This document shows, one piece after another, positions 1-6,040 of a DNA stretch of 27,478 nucleotides (within the stretch, counting starts at the first letter, position 1; each line of letters starts with the position of its first letter). Made by a program: the position numbers and the translations under genes. The notes below the pieces were generated by a model. That model was not told the origin of the DNA. It ran no database searches and saw only the letters and a program-made list of their open reading frames with translations. The stretch comes from a virus, in IMG/VR virus record IMGVR_UViG_3300043395_001598, positions 1-27,478 of that record. The stretch is one strand, 5' to 3'.

Positions 1-1105
1 CCATCAGGAAGTAGTTGCCACCCCATGCTTTAACGACAGCCCAGGCGAACTCATCAGAGCCACCGCCGGATGGATCGAGTGCCATGACGGTGGGAACTTC
101 ATCAACGTGAATGGTTCCCTCGGTCTGAGCCGGGCGGTAGAAGCGTGGATCGTGGGCCATGCCAACACAGGGCAGGTCTTCCAACGCAAGGTGTTTGCCC
201 TTTTCGTACATCAGCACCTCCGGTAGGTACTGATCAACGGTCATCACCATCAGGTCCCCGCAACGGAGGGGGTAACGCTCGATGTCCGAGAGGGTGGCGT
301 CCAGGAGGAACTGGAGCTTCCACTGCATCGGGGACATGGATAGCTCCCGCTGCAACAGCTCGTCTTCACTGAAGCGGGTGTCGGTGGGGCGACCGGTGGC
401 CAGGCCCACCCGTTTATCAATCAACGGTGCCAGTGCCCCCTTGTAGGGAGTGGTGTCACCAGGGACCCTGGCGGGCCACATCCGCATTTCGTAGTTCAGG
501 TCCCGCTGCAGAGCGAAGTAGATCGAGTCGGTGCTGCTGTGGGGTGTACCCAGGTAGACGATCTCTGGACCCTCGCCGGGCTTGAGGATGGCCTCCAGCT
601 CGTTCAAGCTGTTCCGTAACTTCTCACGTTGGACTTGCGTGAGACAGGTCTGGGGTGTTTCGCAGTCGTCAACCAGGATCGTGCTGGCACGGGAGCCGGT
701 GATCTGTCCGGTGATTCCCGCAGCGCGGACACTGGGGCTCTGCTCGATGTGCTGACAGGTGCCGACATCGAAGTTGATACGGCTGTAGCGACCGTCATAG
801 CTATTGGGCTGCATGTGCTTCAGCCATGACACCCGGCCAATGGTCTGCAGCAACCAGGCAGTCATGGCCTCCGATCTGGACATGGAGGCACTGATGATCA
901 GGATCTTCTCGTCCGGTTCGTGGTACAGCTTCCACAACAGGTACATCGCTGACAGGGTGGACTTCCCGCAGCCACGGAATGCAGCAATGACGCGGCGCTT
1001 GGGACCGTTCTCCAGGTAGTCCAGGATCTGCAGCTGCACCGGTGTTGGCGCCTGTGCCATTGACAGCTCACGCATCAACAGCGTGGTGAACTGACTCAAT
1101 GGCAT
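1..1105 (-). CDS. terL: Terminase large subunit, T7 gp19-like (partial, C-terminus off left edge)
   Basis: ATPase and nuclease of the DNA packaging motor, which docks on the portal and cuts concatemers. I read 368 codons from ATG 1105 with no stop before the window edge. Visible motifs: a Walker A-type loop AFRGCGKST at residues 42-50, Walker B STILVDDCE at about 141-149, a motif III-like YLGTPHS at about 184-190, and the start of the RNase H-like nuclease domain at VMALDPSGGGSDEFAW (Asp344). T7 gp19 is about 586 residues, so roughly 200 residues are missing. The start follows a hairpin terminator (1123-1142) and has no clear Shine-Dalgarno. A GTG five codons upstream is an alternative. It is the last visible gene of the minus-strand block, opposite to the virion genes. 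Confidence 0.93.
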   Translation of the reverse strand, partial: MPLSQFTTLLMRELSMAQAPTPVQLQILDYLENGPKRRVIAAFRGCGKSTLSAMYLLWKLYHEPDEKILIISASMSRSEAMTAWLLQTIGRVSWLKHMQPNSYDGRYSRINFDVGTCQHIEQSPSVRAAGITGQITGSRASTILVDDCETPQTCLTQVQREKLRNSLNELEAILKPGEGPEIVYLGTPHSSTDSIYFALQRDLNYEMRMWPARVPGDTTPYKGALAPLIDKRVGLATGRPTDTRFSEDELLQRELSMSPMQWKLQFLLDATLSDIERYPLRCGDLMVMTVDQYLPEVLMYEKGKHLALEDLPCVGMAHDPRFYRPAQTEGTIHVDEVPTVMALDPSGGGSDEFAWAVVKAWGGNYFLM

Positions 1106-1122
1106 TGGTTGTGTCACAAGAA

Positions 1123-1142
1123 AGCCCCGGTTTCCCGAGGCT
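1123..1142 (-). terminator. Hairpin terminator between the 272-aa gene and terL
   Basis: On the minus strand this is an 8-bp stem, AGCCTCGG paired with CCGGGGCT (one G-U), closed by a GAAA tetraloop and followed by TTCTTGT. It lies 18 nt downstream of the stop at 1161 and 17 nt upstream of the terL ATG, so it sits in the terL leader. It could be a partial terminator or attenuator, or a terL promoter could overlap it. Confidence 0.7.
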
Positions 1143-1160
1143 AGTGAACGATGTCAACTG

Positions 1161-1979
1161 TTAATCACGCTTGGCCAGCCTCCCGAGGTTCCTGGCGTCA
1201 TCACAACTGATGCGTTCCTGGCTCCACTCAACCTCGCCGCTCCATCCGTTCCGCATTAACAACTCACGGATTTCAACACCGATGGATTCATTCCCGGTGA
1301 TGGAGTAGCCGTCTTCTGTCATTGAGACAGCAGTAAGCGTGGTGGCATCAGCGTGACTGCGCCAGTTGCCCTTGACCTTGATGCCCTGCTTCTGGGCAAC
1401 GTTGGTCAGGTGCTGGGGCACCATCGTGGTCACCCCTTTCACCAGCTCAGCCCGAGTGCGCTGGAAACTTTTGCCCTGCTGCTCAATGCGAGAACAGGCC
1501 CGGCGCTGGTGGGTGAGGTTCTTAGCCCGAGCAGTAGCTCGATCCAGCAGATCCTCCCTGCCCTTCATCTGGTGAATGGCTCCACGGAAGCCAACACCGG
1601 TGATCAGGTTCAACCAGCGCCGGGCCTCAGGGGTTCTGCTGTTGGCCTCAGATGCGGCGTAGACGATCAGCTTGGCGATGTAGCGGTCGCTGATTGCCCC
1701 GGCCTGCCACTCCCGCTGAATGCCCGCCACTGAGACCCCTTCCCCTGCAAGCCATTTCAGCAGTTTTGGGCGTTTTGCCATCCGGTCATCACGCAGGCCA
1801 AGACCCTGCTTGAGAGTCATCCTGTCCATACCGGTGATCCGGGCGACCGCCGACTGGCTACCGAAATAGCACTGCCTCTCCTGATTCCAGGTCAGTTCAG
1901 ACAGGATTTCATCGAGATCCCGCTTCATTCGCTCGTCATCCGCTTGGATCAACGACTGAAGCTGCTGTAGAATTGCCAT
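1161..1979 (-). CDS. Hypothetical protein, possible helix-turn-helix DNA-binding protein (272 aa)
   Basis: I do not recognise the family with confidence. Residues 40-62 (GSQSAVARITGMDRMTLKQG) read like a helix-turn-helix with the usual A-x3-G spacing. The middle (about 75-140) is helical and ends in a segment TGVGFRGAIHQMKGRE that resembles C-terminal parts of phage regulator or antirepressor-type proteins, but only loosely. A basic stretch follows. The open frame extends upstream to 2093, but that extension runs through a strong terminator hairpin (2016-2046), so I chose ATG 1979. ATG 2009 is a second option. Its place beside terL and the divergent region would fit a regulator, which is inference. 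Confidence 0.7.
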   Translation of the reverse strand: MAILQQLQSLIQADDERMKRDLDEILSELTWNQERQCYFGSQSAVARITGMDRMTLKQGLGLRDDRMAKRPKLLKWLAGEGVSVAGIQREWQAGAISDRYIAKLIVYAASEANSRTPEARRWLNLITGVGFRGAIHQMKGREDLLDRATARAKNLTHQRRACSRIEQQGKSFQRTRAELVKGVTTMVPQHLTNVAQKQGIKVKGNWRSHADATTLTAVSMTEDGYSITGNESIGVEIRELLMRNGWSGEVEWSQERISCDDARNLGRLAKRD

Positions 1980-2015
1980 ACGTATGTTGAATGCTGGCAA
2001 GCTCAGCATACAGTG

Positions 2016-2046
2016 AAAAGCCCCTGGATCACTTCCGGGGGCTTTT
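2016..2046. terminator. Strong bidirectional hairpin terminator
   Basis: A 12-bp stem, AAAAGCCCCTGG (2016-2027) paired with CCGGGGGCTTTT (2035-2046, one T-G pair), with a 7-nt loop. On the plus strand it is followed by CCTTTT, and on the minus strand the paired arms themselves supply a T-run. It separates the 91-aa membrane protein gene from the 272-aa gene, both on the minus strand, so it should end transcripts coming from 2193 and force a separate promoter for the 272-aa gene. Confidence 0.75.
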
Positions 2047-2192
2047 CCTTTTGCGCTTGCGCTTGCGGGATGGTTGAACGGTGTCACCATCACCCCGCAA
2101 CGCTTTCTCTTCCTGTAGCTGCTGAATCAACTCCACCCTCCCAGGCGGCTCCCCTGGCCCTCCATTCCCTGGATCCAGCAGCTCAGTCCAGT

Positions 2193-2468
2193 TCACACCT
2201 CAAACTTCCCGTAGTACCGCTGCGGCTTCTTCCCACCATCCATCGCAGCAAAGCCCAGGAACACCAGGCTCAACGGGAAGAGCGCAATCATCGCTATCGC
2301 ACCAGCCAGCATCAAACCGGAGTAGGCCACGTAGCCCACAGCCAGACCACCAACGGCAACAGCAACATCAGATCCACTGGCCTCTGCCTTCTCTCGCTCC
2401 AGTACCGCCGCCGAACGATCCCCCCGGTAGGGGTTTGCGTAACGCACTTCAACAGGTGTCAATGCCAT
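2193..2468 (-). CDS. Small membrane protein, unknown function (91 aa)
   Basis: The N-terminal half is soluble and charged. Residues about 35-72 hold two hydrophobic segments (VAVAVGGLAVGYVAYSGLML and AIAMIALFPLSLVFLGFAAM), then a short basic tail KKPQRYYGKFEV. This suggests a two-pass inner-membrane protein. I chose ATG 2468 because TGAACCTTGTAA, the motif also found before several early plus-strand genes, directly abuts it; a GTG four codons upstream lies inside that motif. No family recognised. Early expression is suggested by the shared motif. A holin role cannot be excluded, but a better holin candidate lies beside the tail fibre at 26809-27093. Confidence 0.65.
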   Translation of the reverse strand: MALTPVEVRYANPYRGDRSAAVLEREKAEASGSDVAVAVGGLAVGYVAYSGLMLAGAIAMIALFPLSLVFLGFAAMDGGKKPQRYYGKFEV

Positions 2469-2479
2469 TACAAGGTTCA
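2468..2479 (-). promoter_or_regulatory. ACCTTGYA leader motif, minus-strand copy
   Basis: TGAACCTTGTAA immediately precedes and overlaps the ATG of the 91-aa gene. It has the same spacing as the integrase copy at 6042-6053, where TGAACCTTGCAA also runs into ATG. This is the only copy I found on the minus strand. Confidence 0.5.
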
Positions 2480-2517
2480 CTGCTCAACAGGTCAATCATA
2501 CACCACTGTCAACAACA

Positions 2518-2943
2518 TCACCAGTGACGCCTGGCCTCCCTCGCTGCCCGCTGCTCCCTGCCCCACTCCCTACGTCGCGCTAAATCCCCAGCCCAGCTCA
2601 CCTGTCCAACCTGCACCCGCCTCTGGTTCACCCCCGGAGCCAGCTCCTTCAATGGCTCCCCTATCTCCGCAATCCTCTCCTCCGCCCTCTGGTCCTCCTC
2701 TGCCTTCAACCGGTAGTACCTCACTCCAGCCTTCTGCCGAAACCACTTGATCCGGTTCTTCAGCAACCCATACACCGCCCTCGTGTTCACGCTCCAAGGC
2801 CCCACCGGATCCTTCTCCCTCATCCGCTGTATCACCGCTCGACACTCCGACTCGCTCATCCCAGCCACCTTCAACTCCCACTTCTCCATTACCTCCCTAT
2901 TTGGCTTTAACCGATGCACCCCCATTGCAACATCACCCACCAT
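2518..2943 (-). CDS. Hypothetical basic protein (141 aa)
   Basis: First gene of the minus-strand early block. It begins at ATG 2943 with GAGGGG a few bases upstream as a plausible ribosome binding site. The protein is rich in Arg, Glu and Lys, with helical stretches such as SESECRAVIQRMREKD and a strongly basic C-terminus (RRREWGREQRAAREARRHW). A tryptophan-rich middle (WSVNTRAVYGLLKNRIKWF) could bind nucleic acid. No family recognised. The product of the overlapping frame at 2570-2881 is Gly/Glu-rich and looks like a shadow. Confidence 0.6.
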   Translation of the reverse strand: MVGDVAMGVHRLKPNREVMEKWELKVAGMSESECRAVIQRMREKDPVGPWSVNTRAVYGLLKNRIKWFRQKAGVRYYRLKAEEDQRAEERIAEIGEPLKELAPGVNQRRVQVGQVSWAGDLARRREWGREQRAAREARRHW

Positions 2944-3019
2944 TGACCCCTCACCCTATCAAACCCTGTCAACCCTTGACATTCACCCGATTTTAGGCTC
3001 CACTTACGATCACCCCCCA

Positions 3020-3059
3020 GTGTGGCTCCTGACATAAGGAGCATCCTTATTCGCCACAC
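3020..3059. repeat. Nested and mutually exclusive hairpins
   Basis: Outer 7-bp stem GTGTGGC (3020-3026) with GCCACAC (3053-3059). Inside, either GCTCCT (3025-3030) pairs with AGGAGC (3037-3042), or ATAAGGA (3034-3040) pairs with TCCTTAT (3044-3050). The two inner stems share bases, so only one can form at a time. Confidence 0.55.
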
Positions 3060-3106
3060 GCAGGGGGCCCTCCACTCCACACGGCTCCCCTCTCCCGCAA
3101 CTCCGA

Positions 3107-3126
3107 TAGGTCCCAAAACGGACCTA
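3107..3126. repeat. Inverted repeat, 7-bp stem
   Basis: TAGGTCC and GGACCTA separated by CAAAAC. The repeat is perfect and there is no T-run, so a terminator is unlikely. Confidence 0.5.
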
Positions 3127-3201
3127 ATCCCTGTGCGGCTGTACGCATACACGGGACCGCGGACTTCCCCCCATGGGGGTGGGTGATAACGCACCTGGGG
3201 G

Positions 3202-3241
3202 CCGGTGCACCACACCTAGGCCACACCTGGGGTTGCACCGG
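3202..3241. repeat. Inverted repeat, 8-bp stem with inner direct repeats
   Basis: CCGGTGCA (3202-3209) pairs with TGCACCGG (3234-3241). The loop contains CACACCT twice (around CACACCTAGGCCACACCT). Confidence 0.5.
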
Positions 3242-3401
3242 ATCACAAGTCCGGTTAAACACACCATCACTCAATCCACCCCGGTTGATAACACTTTCCA
3301 TCCACACTTCATCGCTCCTCATCTGCACAAACATACACACACCCGACCCACGGAGTAACACAAAGCCCTGTAACCTCTGAAGTTACTTCAATGTATCTTC
3401 A

Positions 3402-3433
3402 AGGGATGCATAGGGGATGCATAGGGGATGCAT
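3402..3433. repeat. Tandem repeat, unit AGGGGATGCAT, about three copies
   Basis: Copies lie at 3402-3411 (one G shorter), 3412-3422 and 3423-3433. Each contains the palindrome ATGCAT. The 11-bp period places the copies on one helix face, as in iterons or regulator sites. Confidence 0.7.
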
Positions 3434-3502
3434 GGATTGAAACCTTGGTTACATAGCGACGCTGCAGTGAATGGAGGACTTGCCCGAGTGAAACGAGGGT
3501 GA

Positions 3503-3523
3503 GTTGTTCCGGTGAGGAACAAC
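3503..3523. repeat. Inverted repeat, 8-bp perfect stem
   Basis: GTTGTTCC and GGAACAAC around the loop GGTGA. Confidence 0.55.
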
Positions 3524-3989
3524 GAGTCCGGAATGAACGCCCGCAGCCTTAGTGCTTCTGGGTGCATTAAGGGTATGGATAAATGGATTAAGGATTTAAA
3601 GGCTGTTTGGCTGTTATCTAAGAGCTACTTCGTAGGTGCACCTAGGTATCAATGAGGGTGCATTGAGGAATCAGGGATGCAGTGGTGGTGTATCTGGTGG
3701 TTCAACAGGGTGAGTGAGCCAGTCCGGAGGAATGCACCATCCTGTTGTGGCAAGGGTTTTGGTTGGGCGGAGGTTGAACAGCAGGCCATCGGCCTACGGC
3801 CTCAGGCCCTGCGGAGGTTGTTTGAACAGCCGAACAGCCACACCCTGCGGTCTGGTGCTCGCTGCGCTCGACACCAGCCCTGCGGGGCTGACAGCCAACA
3901 GCCGGAACAGCCTTAGAGGGGGAAGAGGCGAAGAGAGGCCAGGGGATGCGAGGGACCGTCAGCCGCGGGCGTTCTTCAGGTCTTGGCAG

Positions 3990-4008
3990 CTGATGGCAAA
4001 GCCATCAG
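3990..4008. repeat. Inverted repeat, 8-bp perfect stem with AAA loop
   Basis: CTGATGGC and GCCATCAG around AAA. No T-run follows. Confidence 0.5.
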
Positions 4009-4099
4009 GCCACCCTCGCTGCGCTCGGGGTCGACCTTCATCACTGCGGCACACCGGGAGCGTCTAGAGGGAGAGGCCGACTGTTGAACGGGCCGCAGG

Positions 4100-4136
4100 C
4101 CTAGGTGCTCCTAGGAGCACCTAGGGAGCACCTAGG
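4100..4136. repeat. 26-bp perfect palindrome plus an extra half-site, four CCTAGG boxes
   Basis: 4100-4125 reads the same on both strands: CCTAGG, TGCT, CCTAGG, AGCA, CCTAGG. It is followed at 4126-4136 by GAGCACCTAGG, repeating the right half. It lies about 20 bp upstream of the candidate early promoter, so it may be an operator. A shorter relative, TAGGTGCACCTA, is at 3634-3645. Confidence 0.7.
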
Positions 4137-4157
4137 CGGGGGGTGTGGTGGCGACTG

Positions 4158-4186
4158 TTGACAGGGCGCAGCCCATGTGCTCTCAT
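4158..4186 (+). promoter_or_regulatory. Candidate host sigma-70-type early promoter
   Basis: A perfect -35 TTGACA (4158-4163), a 17-bp spacer and TCTCAT (4181-4186), matching TATAAT at 4 of 6 positions, placed about 50 bp before the first early gene. It is the best candidate for host RNA polymerase to start the early genes before phage RNA polymerase is made. The palindrome at 4100-4125 lies just upstream. Confidence 0.5.
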
Positions 4187-4228
4187 TGGTGCATGAGGCA
4201 TCAATGCCTCAGTGAGAGAACCTTGCAA
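4180..4228 (+). promoter_or_regulatory. Leader hairpin plus ACCTTGYA motif, copy 1
   Basis: Outer stem CTCTCA (4180-4185) with TGAGAG (4213-4218). Inner stem TGAGGCA (4194-4200) with TGCCTCA (4205-4211), loop TCAA. AACCTTGCAA follows at 4219-4228. The same topology, with different stem sequences, appears before the next three early genes. Confidence 0.55.
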
Positions 4229-4236
4229 CCGTGACC

Positions 4237-4518
4237 ATGACCCGCATCACAGCCGATCATCTCCAGTACTGCCTCAGCTGCGTTAACGAGGCGCTGGGCT
4301 TGCCGCTCCAGTTCCACAAGCCAGGCGAGGGTTTTGTTGTTGGAGCGCTTCGCCTAGTGCGCTGGGACGGCCAGTACCACCTGATGCGCATCGAAAACAA
4401 CGCTGGGGCCGGAGAGGACCTCAGCGGTGCTTGCAACGCGCCTCAGATGAAGCTCTTCCTGGCTGGCATTCAAAACGGCCACTACTTGAGCAGCGGACGC
4501 AAAGCAGCTCGCCTCTGA
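4237..4518 (+). CDS. Small conserved-type phage protein, early gene (93 aa)
   Basis: The sequence MTRITADHLQYCLSCVNEAL begins a helix, followed by strands (GFVVGALRLVRWDGQYHLMRIENN), a segment typical of a widespread family of 80-100 aa phage proteins (substrate unknown): SGACNAPQMKLFLAGIQNG, matching the usual helical C-terminus with a PxxM/xxF pattern. The function of that family is not established. I chose ATG 4237 over GTG 4231 because such proteins often start MTR. It is the first plus-strand gene, right after the candidate early promoter and hairpin motif. Confidence 0.75.
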   Translation: MTRITADHLQYCLSCVNEALGLPLQFHKPGEGFVVGALRLVRWDGQYHLMRIENNAGAGEDLSGACNAPQMKLFLAGIQNGHYLSSGRKAARL

Positions 4519-4590
4519 CGCCTTCCTGTTGCCCGCTGGTCACCGTTGCCAGTGGGTGACACCTAGAGGCCCTGACCGTGAACCTTGCAA
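4511..4590 (+). promoter_or_regulatory. Leader hairpin plus ACCTTGYA motif, copy 2
   Basis: Outer stem GCCTCT (4511-4516, overlapping the preceding stop codon) with AGAGGC (4565-4570). Inner stem GTCACC (4539-4544) with GGTGAC (4555-4560). AACCTTGCAA follows at 4581-4590, eight bases before the next ATG (4598). Confidence 0.5.
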
Positions 4591-4597
4591 CCAGCGA

Positions 4598-4819
4598 ATG
4601 GCCTTCCCTCAGCCTCTCTCCTATGACCGCTCCGAAGTGCTGCATTTCAGCGACGGCAGCACTGGCGTTCACTGCGTCACCGTGTGGCGCGATCTCACCG
4701 GCAAGCTGCCGCAGGCCAGTGAGCGACTGCTGCAGGCCTGGCAGGACCTGAACCCTGACGTTGTGGGCGTGTCATTCGCCTATTCGCGCCCGCGCTGTGA
4801 CGTGTGGTGGCTGGGCTGA
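4598..4819 (+). CDS. Hypothetical early protein (73 aa)
   Basis: No family recognised. The protein starts MAFPQPLSYDRSEVLHFSDG and reads as a small alpha/beta fold with strands (GVHCVTVWRDL), a helix (QASERLLQAWQDL) and another strand (GVSFAYSRPRCDVWWLG). The frame is open further upstream to 4529, but that part would lie inside the leader hairpin and before the ACCTTGCAA motif, so I chose ATG 4598. It is followed directly by the first 71-bp repeat. Confidence 0.6.
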   Translation: MAFPQPLSYDRSEVLHFSDGSTGVHCVTVWRDLTGKLPQASERLLQAWQDLNPDVVGVSFAYSRPRCDVWWLG

Positions 4820-4821
4820 GC

Positions 4822-4892
4822 CCTGAAGCTCCTACTGAGGCCCTACGGGGCTTCTCTAGGAGCCTCACCGGCTCCCAACCGTGCACCTTGTA
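4822..4892 (+). repeat. 71-bp leader repeat, copy A (hairpin plus GTGCACCTTGTA)
   Basis: 67 of 71 bases are identical to 5160-5230, without gaps. Outer stem GCTCCTA (4828-4834) with TAGGAGC (4857-4863). Inner stem GAGGCCC (4837-4843) with GGGCTTC (4848-4854), loop TACG. It ends in GTGCACCTTGTA, 11 bases before the next ATG (4904). Confidence 0.8.
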
Positions 4893-4903
4893 ACTGCTGA
4901 ATC

Positions 4904-5164
4904 ATGCCAAAACTCACCACCATCCCAGCCGCAGCCCCAGTGCAGCTATGGCCGGTCGAAATGGCTCCCAGCGCTCAGCTGATGGCTGACATACGTGCCG
5001 GGATCCGCAAGCTCGATGCCCTAGGAGCGACAGGCCACGCTGACTACTGGGTGCAGGAGCTGCACCGCATCGATGGCCACCCAATCGAGCGCCGGTGGAC
5101 GGCTGGCGCACTGCGGCTAATCGAGCGAGACGTGATCCAGGCCGAGCTTGAGACCGGGGCCTGA
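4904..5164 (+). CDS. Hypothetical early protein (86 aa)
   Basis: No family recognised. A Pro/Ala-rich N-terminus (about residues 1-25) precedes a mainly helical body: SAQLMADIRAGIRKLDALG, HADYWVQELHRIDGH and AGALRLIERDVIQAELETG. The start is ATG, shortly after the 71-bp leader repeat. The stop lies inside the beginning of the second repeat copy, so this gene plus leader looks like one unit of a repeated gene-leader design. Soluble, presumably early expressed. Confidence 0.65.
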   Translation: MPKLTTIPAAAPVQLWPVEMAPSAQLMADIRAGIRKLDALGATGHADYWVQELHRIDGHPIERRWTAGALRLIERDVIQAELETGA

Positions 5165-5230
5165 AGCTCCTACTGAGGCCCTACGGGGTCTCTCTAGGGG
5201 CCTCACCTGCTCCCAACCGTGCACCTTGTA
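5160..5230 (+). repeat. 71-bp leader repeat, copy B (hairpin plus GTGCACCTTGTA)
   Basis: Second copy of the 4822-4892 element. Outer stem GCTCCTA (5166-5172) with TAGGGGC (5195-5201, one T-G pair). Inner stem GAGGCCC (5175-5181) with GGGTCTC (5186-5192). Three of the four differences from copy A fall in stem arms and keep pairing, which supports a structured RNA. Confidence 0.8.
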
Positions 5231-5236
5231 CTCACG

Positions 5237-5497
5237 ATGAAAGCCCTTTTTGGATCACTCCTGGCCCTTGGCTGCGCAGCCTTGGTGCTCGGTGAGCGCC
5301 CAGACAAAACGCCAATCCGCTCCGCGGCTCCTGTTGCTCCTGTGTCAACAGTGAGCTATCAACCGGCCCTACAGGGCTTCGCTGATGAAGTGGCCGCTAG
5401 TGATGCGATTGTGCAAGCCAACCATCAGGCCCGGCAGTTTGAGCAGCTTCAACGCGAAGTGCGGCAGCTGGAATCACGTCTTGAGATCGGTTACTAA
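5237..5497 (+). CDS. Small exported protein with signal peptide and C-terminal coiled coil (86 aa)
   Basis: The start MKALFGSLLALGCAALVLGE has a lysine followed by a long hydrophobic core, so it is a signal peptide or membrane anchor. A near-lipobox (ALGC) is present but not ideal. The middle is Pro/Ala/Val-rich, and the end (QANHQARQFEQLQREVRQLESRL, in heptads) forms a short coiled coil. I chose ATG 5237 over the GTG at 5219, which lies within the leader repeat. It may act at the cell envelope, for example in superinfection exclusion. That is inference from topology only. Confidence 0.65.
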   Translation: MKALFGSLLALGCAALVLGERPDKTPIRSAAPVAPVSTVSYQPALQGFADEVAASDAIVQANHQARQFEQLQREVRQLESRLEIGY

Positions 5498-5499
5498 TC

Positions 5500-5670
5500 A
5501 TGGACACTGAAACCCTGATTGCGCACCACGTGGAGGCCTTGATTGGCCTCGGTTGGCGGTGGGAAGGCCGCGGCCTGATACCCACATGCCGGACTGCTCA
5601 ACTGTTGACAGCGGAGCAACGTAAAAAGCTGTCACAAGAGCTCATCAATCAACCACGCGAGGCAGCATGA
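5500..5670 (+). CDS. Hypothetical small protein (56 aa)
   Basis: The reading frame starts ATG 5500, just after the preceding stop, and encodes MDTETLIAHHVEALIGLGWR, then WEGRGLIPTCRTAQLLTAEQ, ending KLSQELINQPREAA. Mainly helical and soluble. Its stop overlaps the next ATG (ATGA at 5667-5670), a typical translational coupling. Together with the preceding gene it fits an operon without extra leader elements. No family recognised. Confidence 0.55.
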   Translation: MDTETLIAHHVEALIGLGWRWEGRGLIPTCRTAQLLTAEQRKKLSQELINQPREAA

Positions 5671-5888
5671 AGTATTCATTGCTGGGATACGTTATTGGCT
5701 CCATTGCTGCGTTGTATTCAGTGCAGCTCGGAGACCCACAATTTGTAACCAAAACGCACCTTGAAACCATTTCGCAACATCTGGCTCCCAGTGGACTTTT
5801 ATCTGGGCATCAGCAGCAACCATCGGCGGCTGCTAGAGGTACCCACTGTTACGGTTCAATCTGCCAGGACGTGGGCAGTAAGGATTGA
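5667..5888 (+). CDS. Hypothetical small protein with N-terminal membrane segment (73 aa)
   Basis: Starts at the ATGA overlap with the preceding gene. The N-terminus MKYSLLGYVIGSIAALYSVQ is a likely signal anchor, and the rest is polar with two cysteines near the end (THCYGSICQDVG). A second frame (5761-5946, TTG start) overlaps the 3' half and also looks protein-like (hydrophobic patch TLLFSVCIIVDF), so a frameshift or a pair of overlapping genes is possible. No family recognised. Confidence 0.45.
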   Translation: MKYSLLGYVIGSIAALYSVQLGDPQFVTKTHLETISQHLAPSGLLSGHQQQPSAAARGTHCYGSICQDVGSKD

Positions 5889-6040
5889 GTGGACGTTGCT
5901 ATTCAGCGTGTGCATCATCGTCGATTTTTCGCCGGTGAAGTTGTAACGCACTCTGCAGCAGTCTGCGGCAAATCAGCCACTTAAACCCTGTCAATGATTC
6001 AACCGAAACTGTTGACCTTGGATTAGCTTTGCAGTGGTGA

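Larger units (their letters stand above)
2944..4236. other. Divergent intergenic region, about 1.3 kb, repeat-rich, no convincing gene
   Basis: This region separates minus-strand genes (from 2943 leftward) from plus-strand early genes (from 4237 rightward). Open frames here are short and of low-complexity composition. It holds many perfect short inverted repeats, for example at 3020-3059, 3107-3126, 3202-3241, 3503-3523, 3852-3877, 3875-3890 and 3990-4008. It also has an 11-bp tandem repeat (3402-3433) and a 26-bp palindrome (4100-4125). The phrase CTCGCTGCGCTCG occurs twice (3859-3871, 4015-4027). Possible roles are origin of replication, divergent promoter region or packaging site. Confidence 0.6.

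Noticed and set aside
1980-2093. N-terminal extension of the 272-aa gene to 2093
   Set aside because: It would translate through a 12-bp terminator stem (2016-2046); internal ATG starts are more plausible.
3047-3361. Minus-strand open frame of 104 codons in the divergent region
   Set aside because: Unnatural composition, no ribosome binding site, and it runs through several hairpins and repeats.
3677-4067. Two overlapping plus-strand frames in the repeat region
   Set aside because: Arg/Ser/Gly/Pro-rich text generated by GC-rich inverted repeats, with no protein-like domains.
5761-5946. Second small gene overlapping the 73-aa frame, TTG start
   Set aside because: Weak start and no ribosome binding site; kept only as a possible frameshift alternative.
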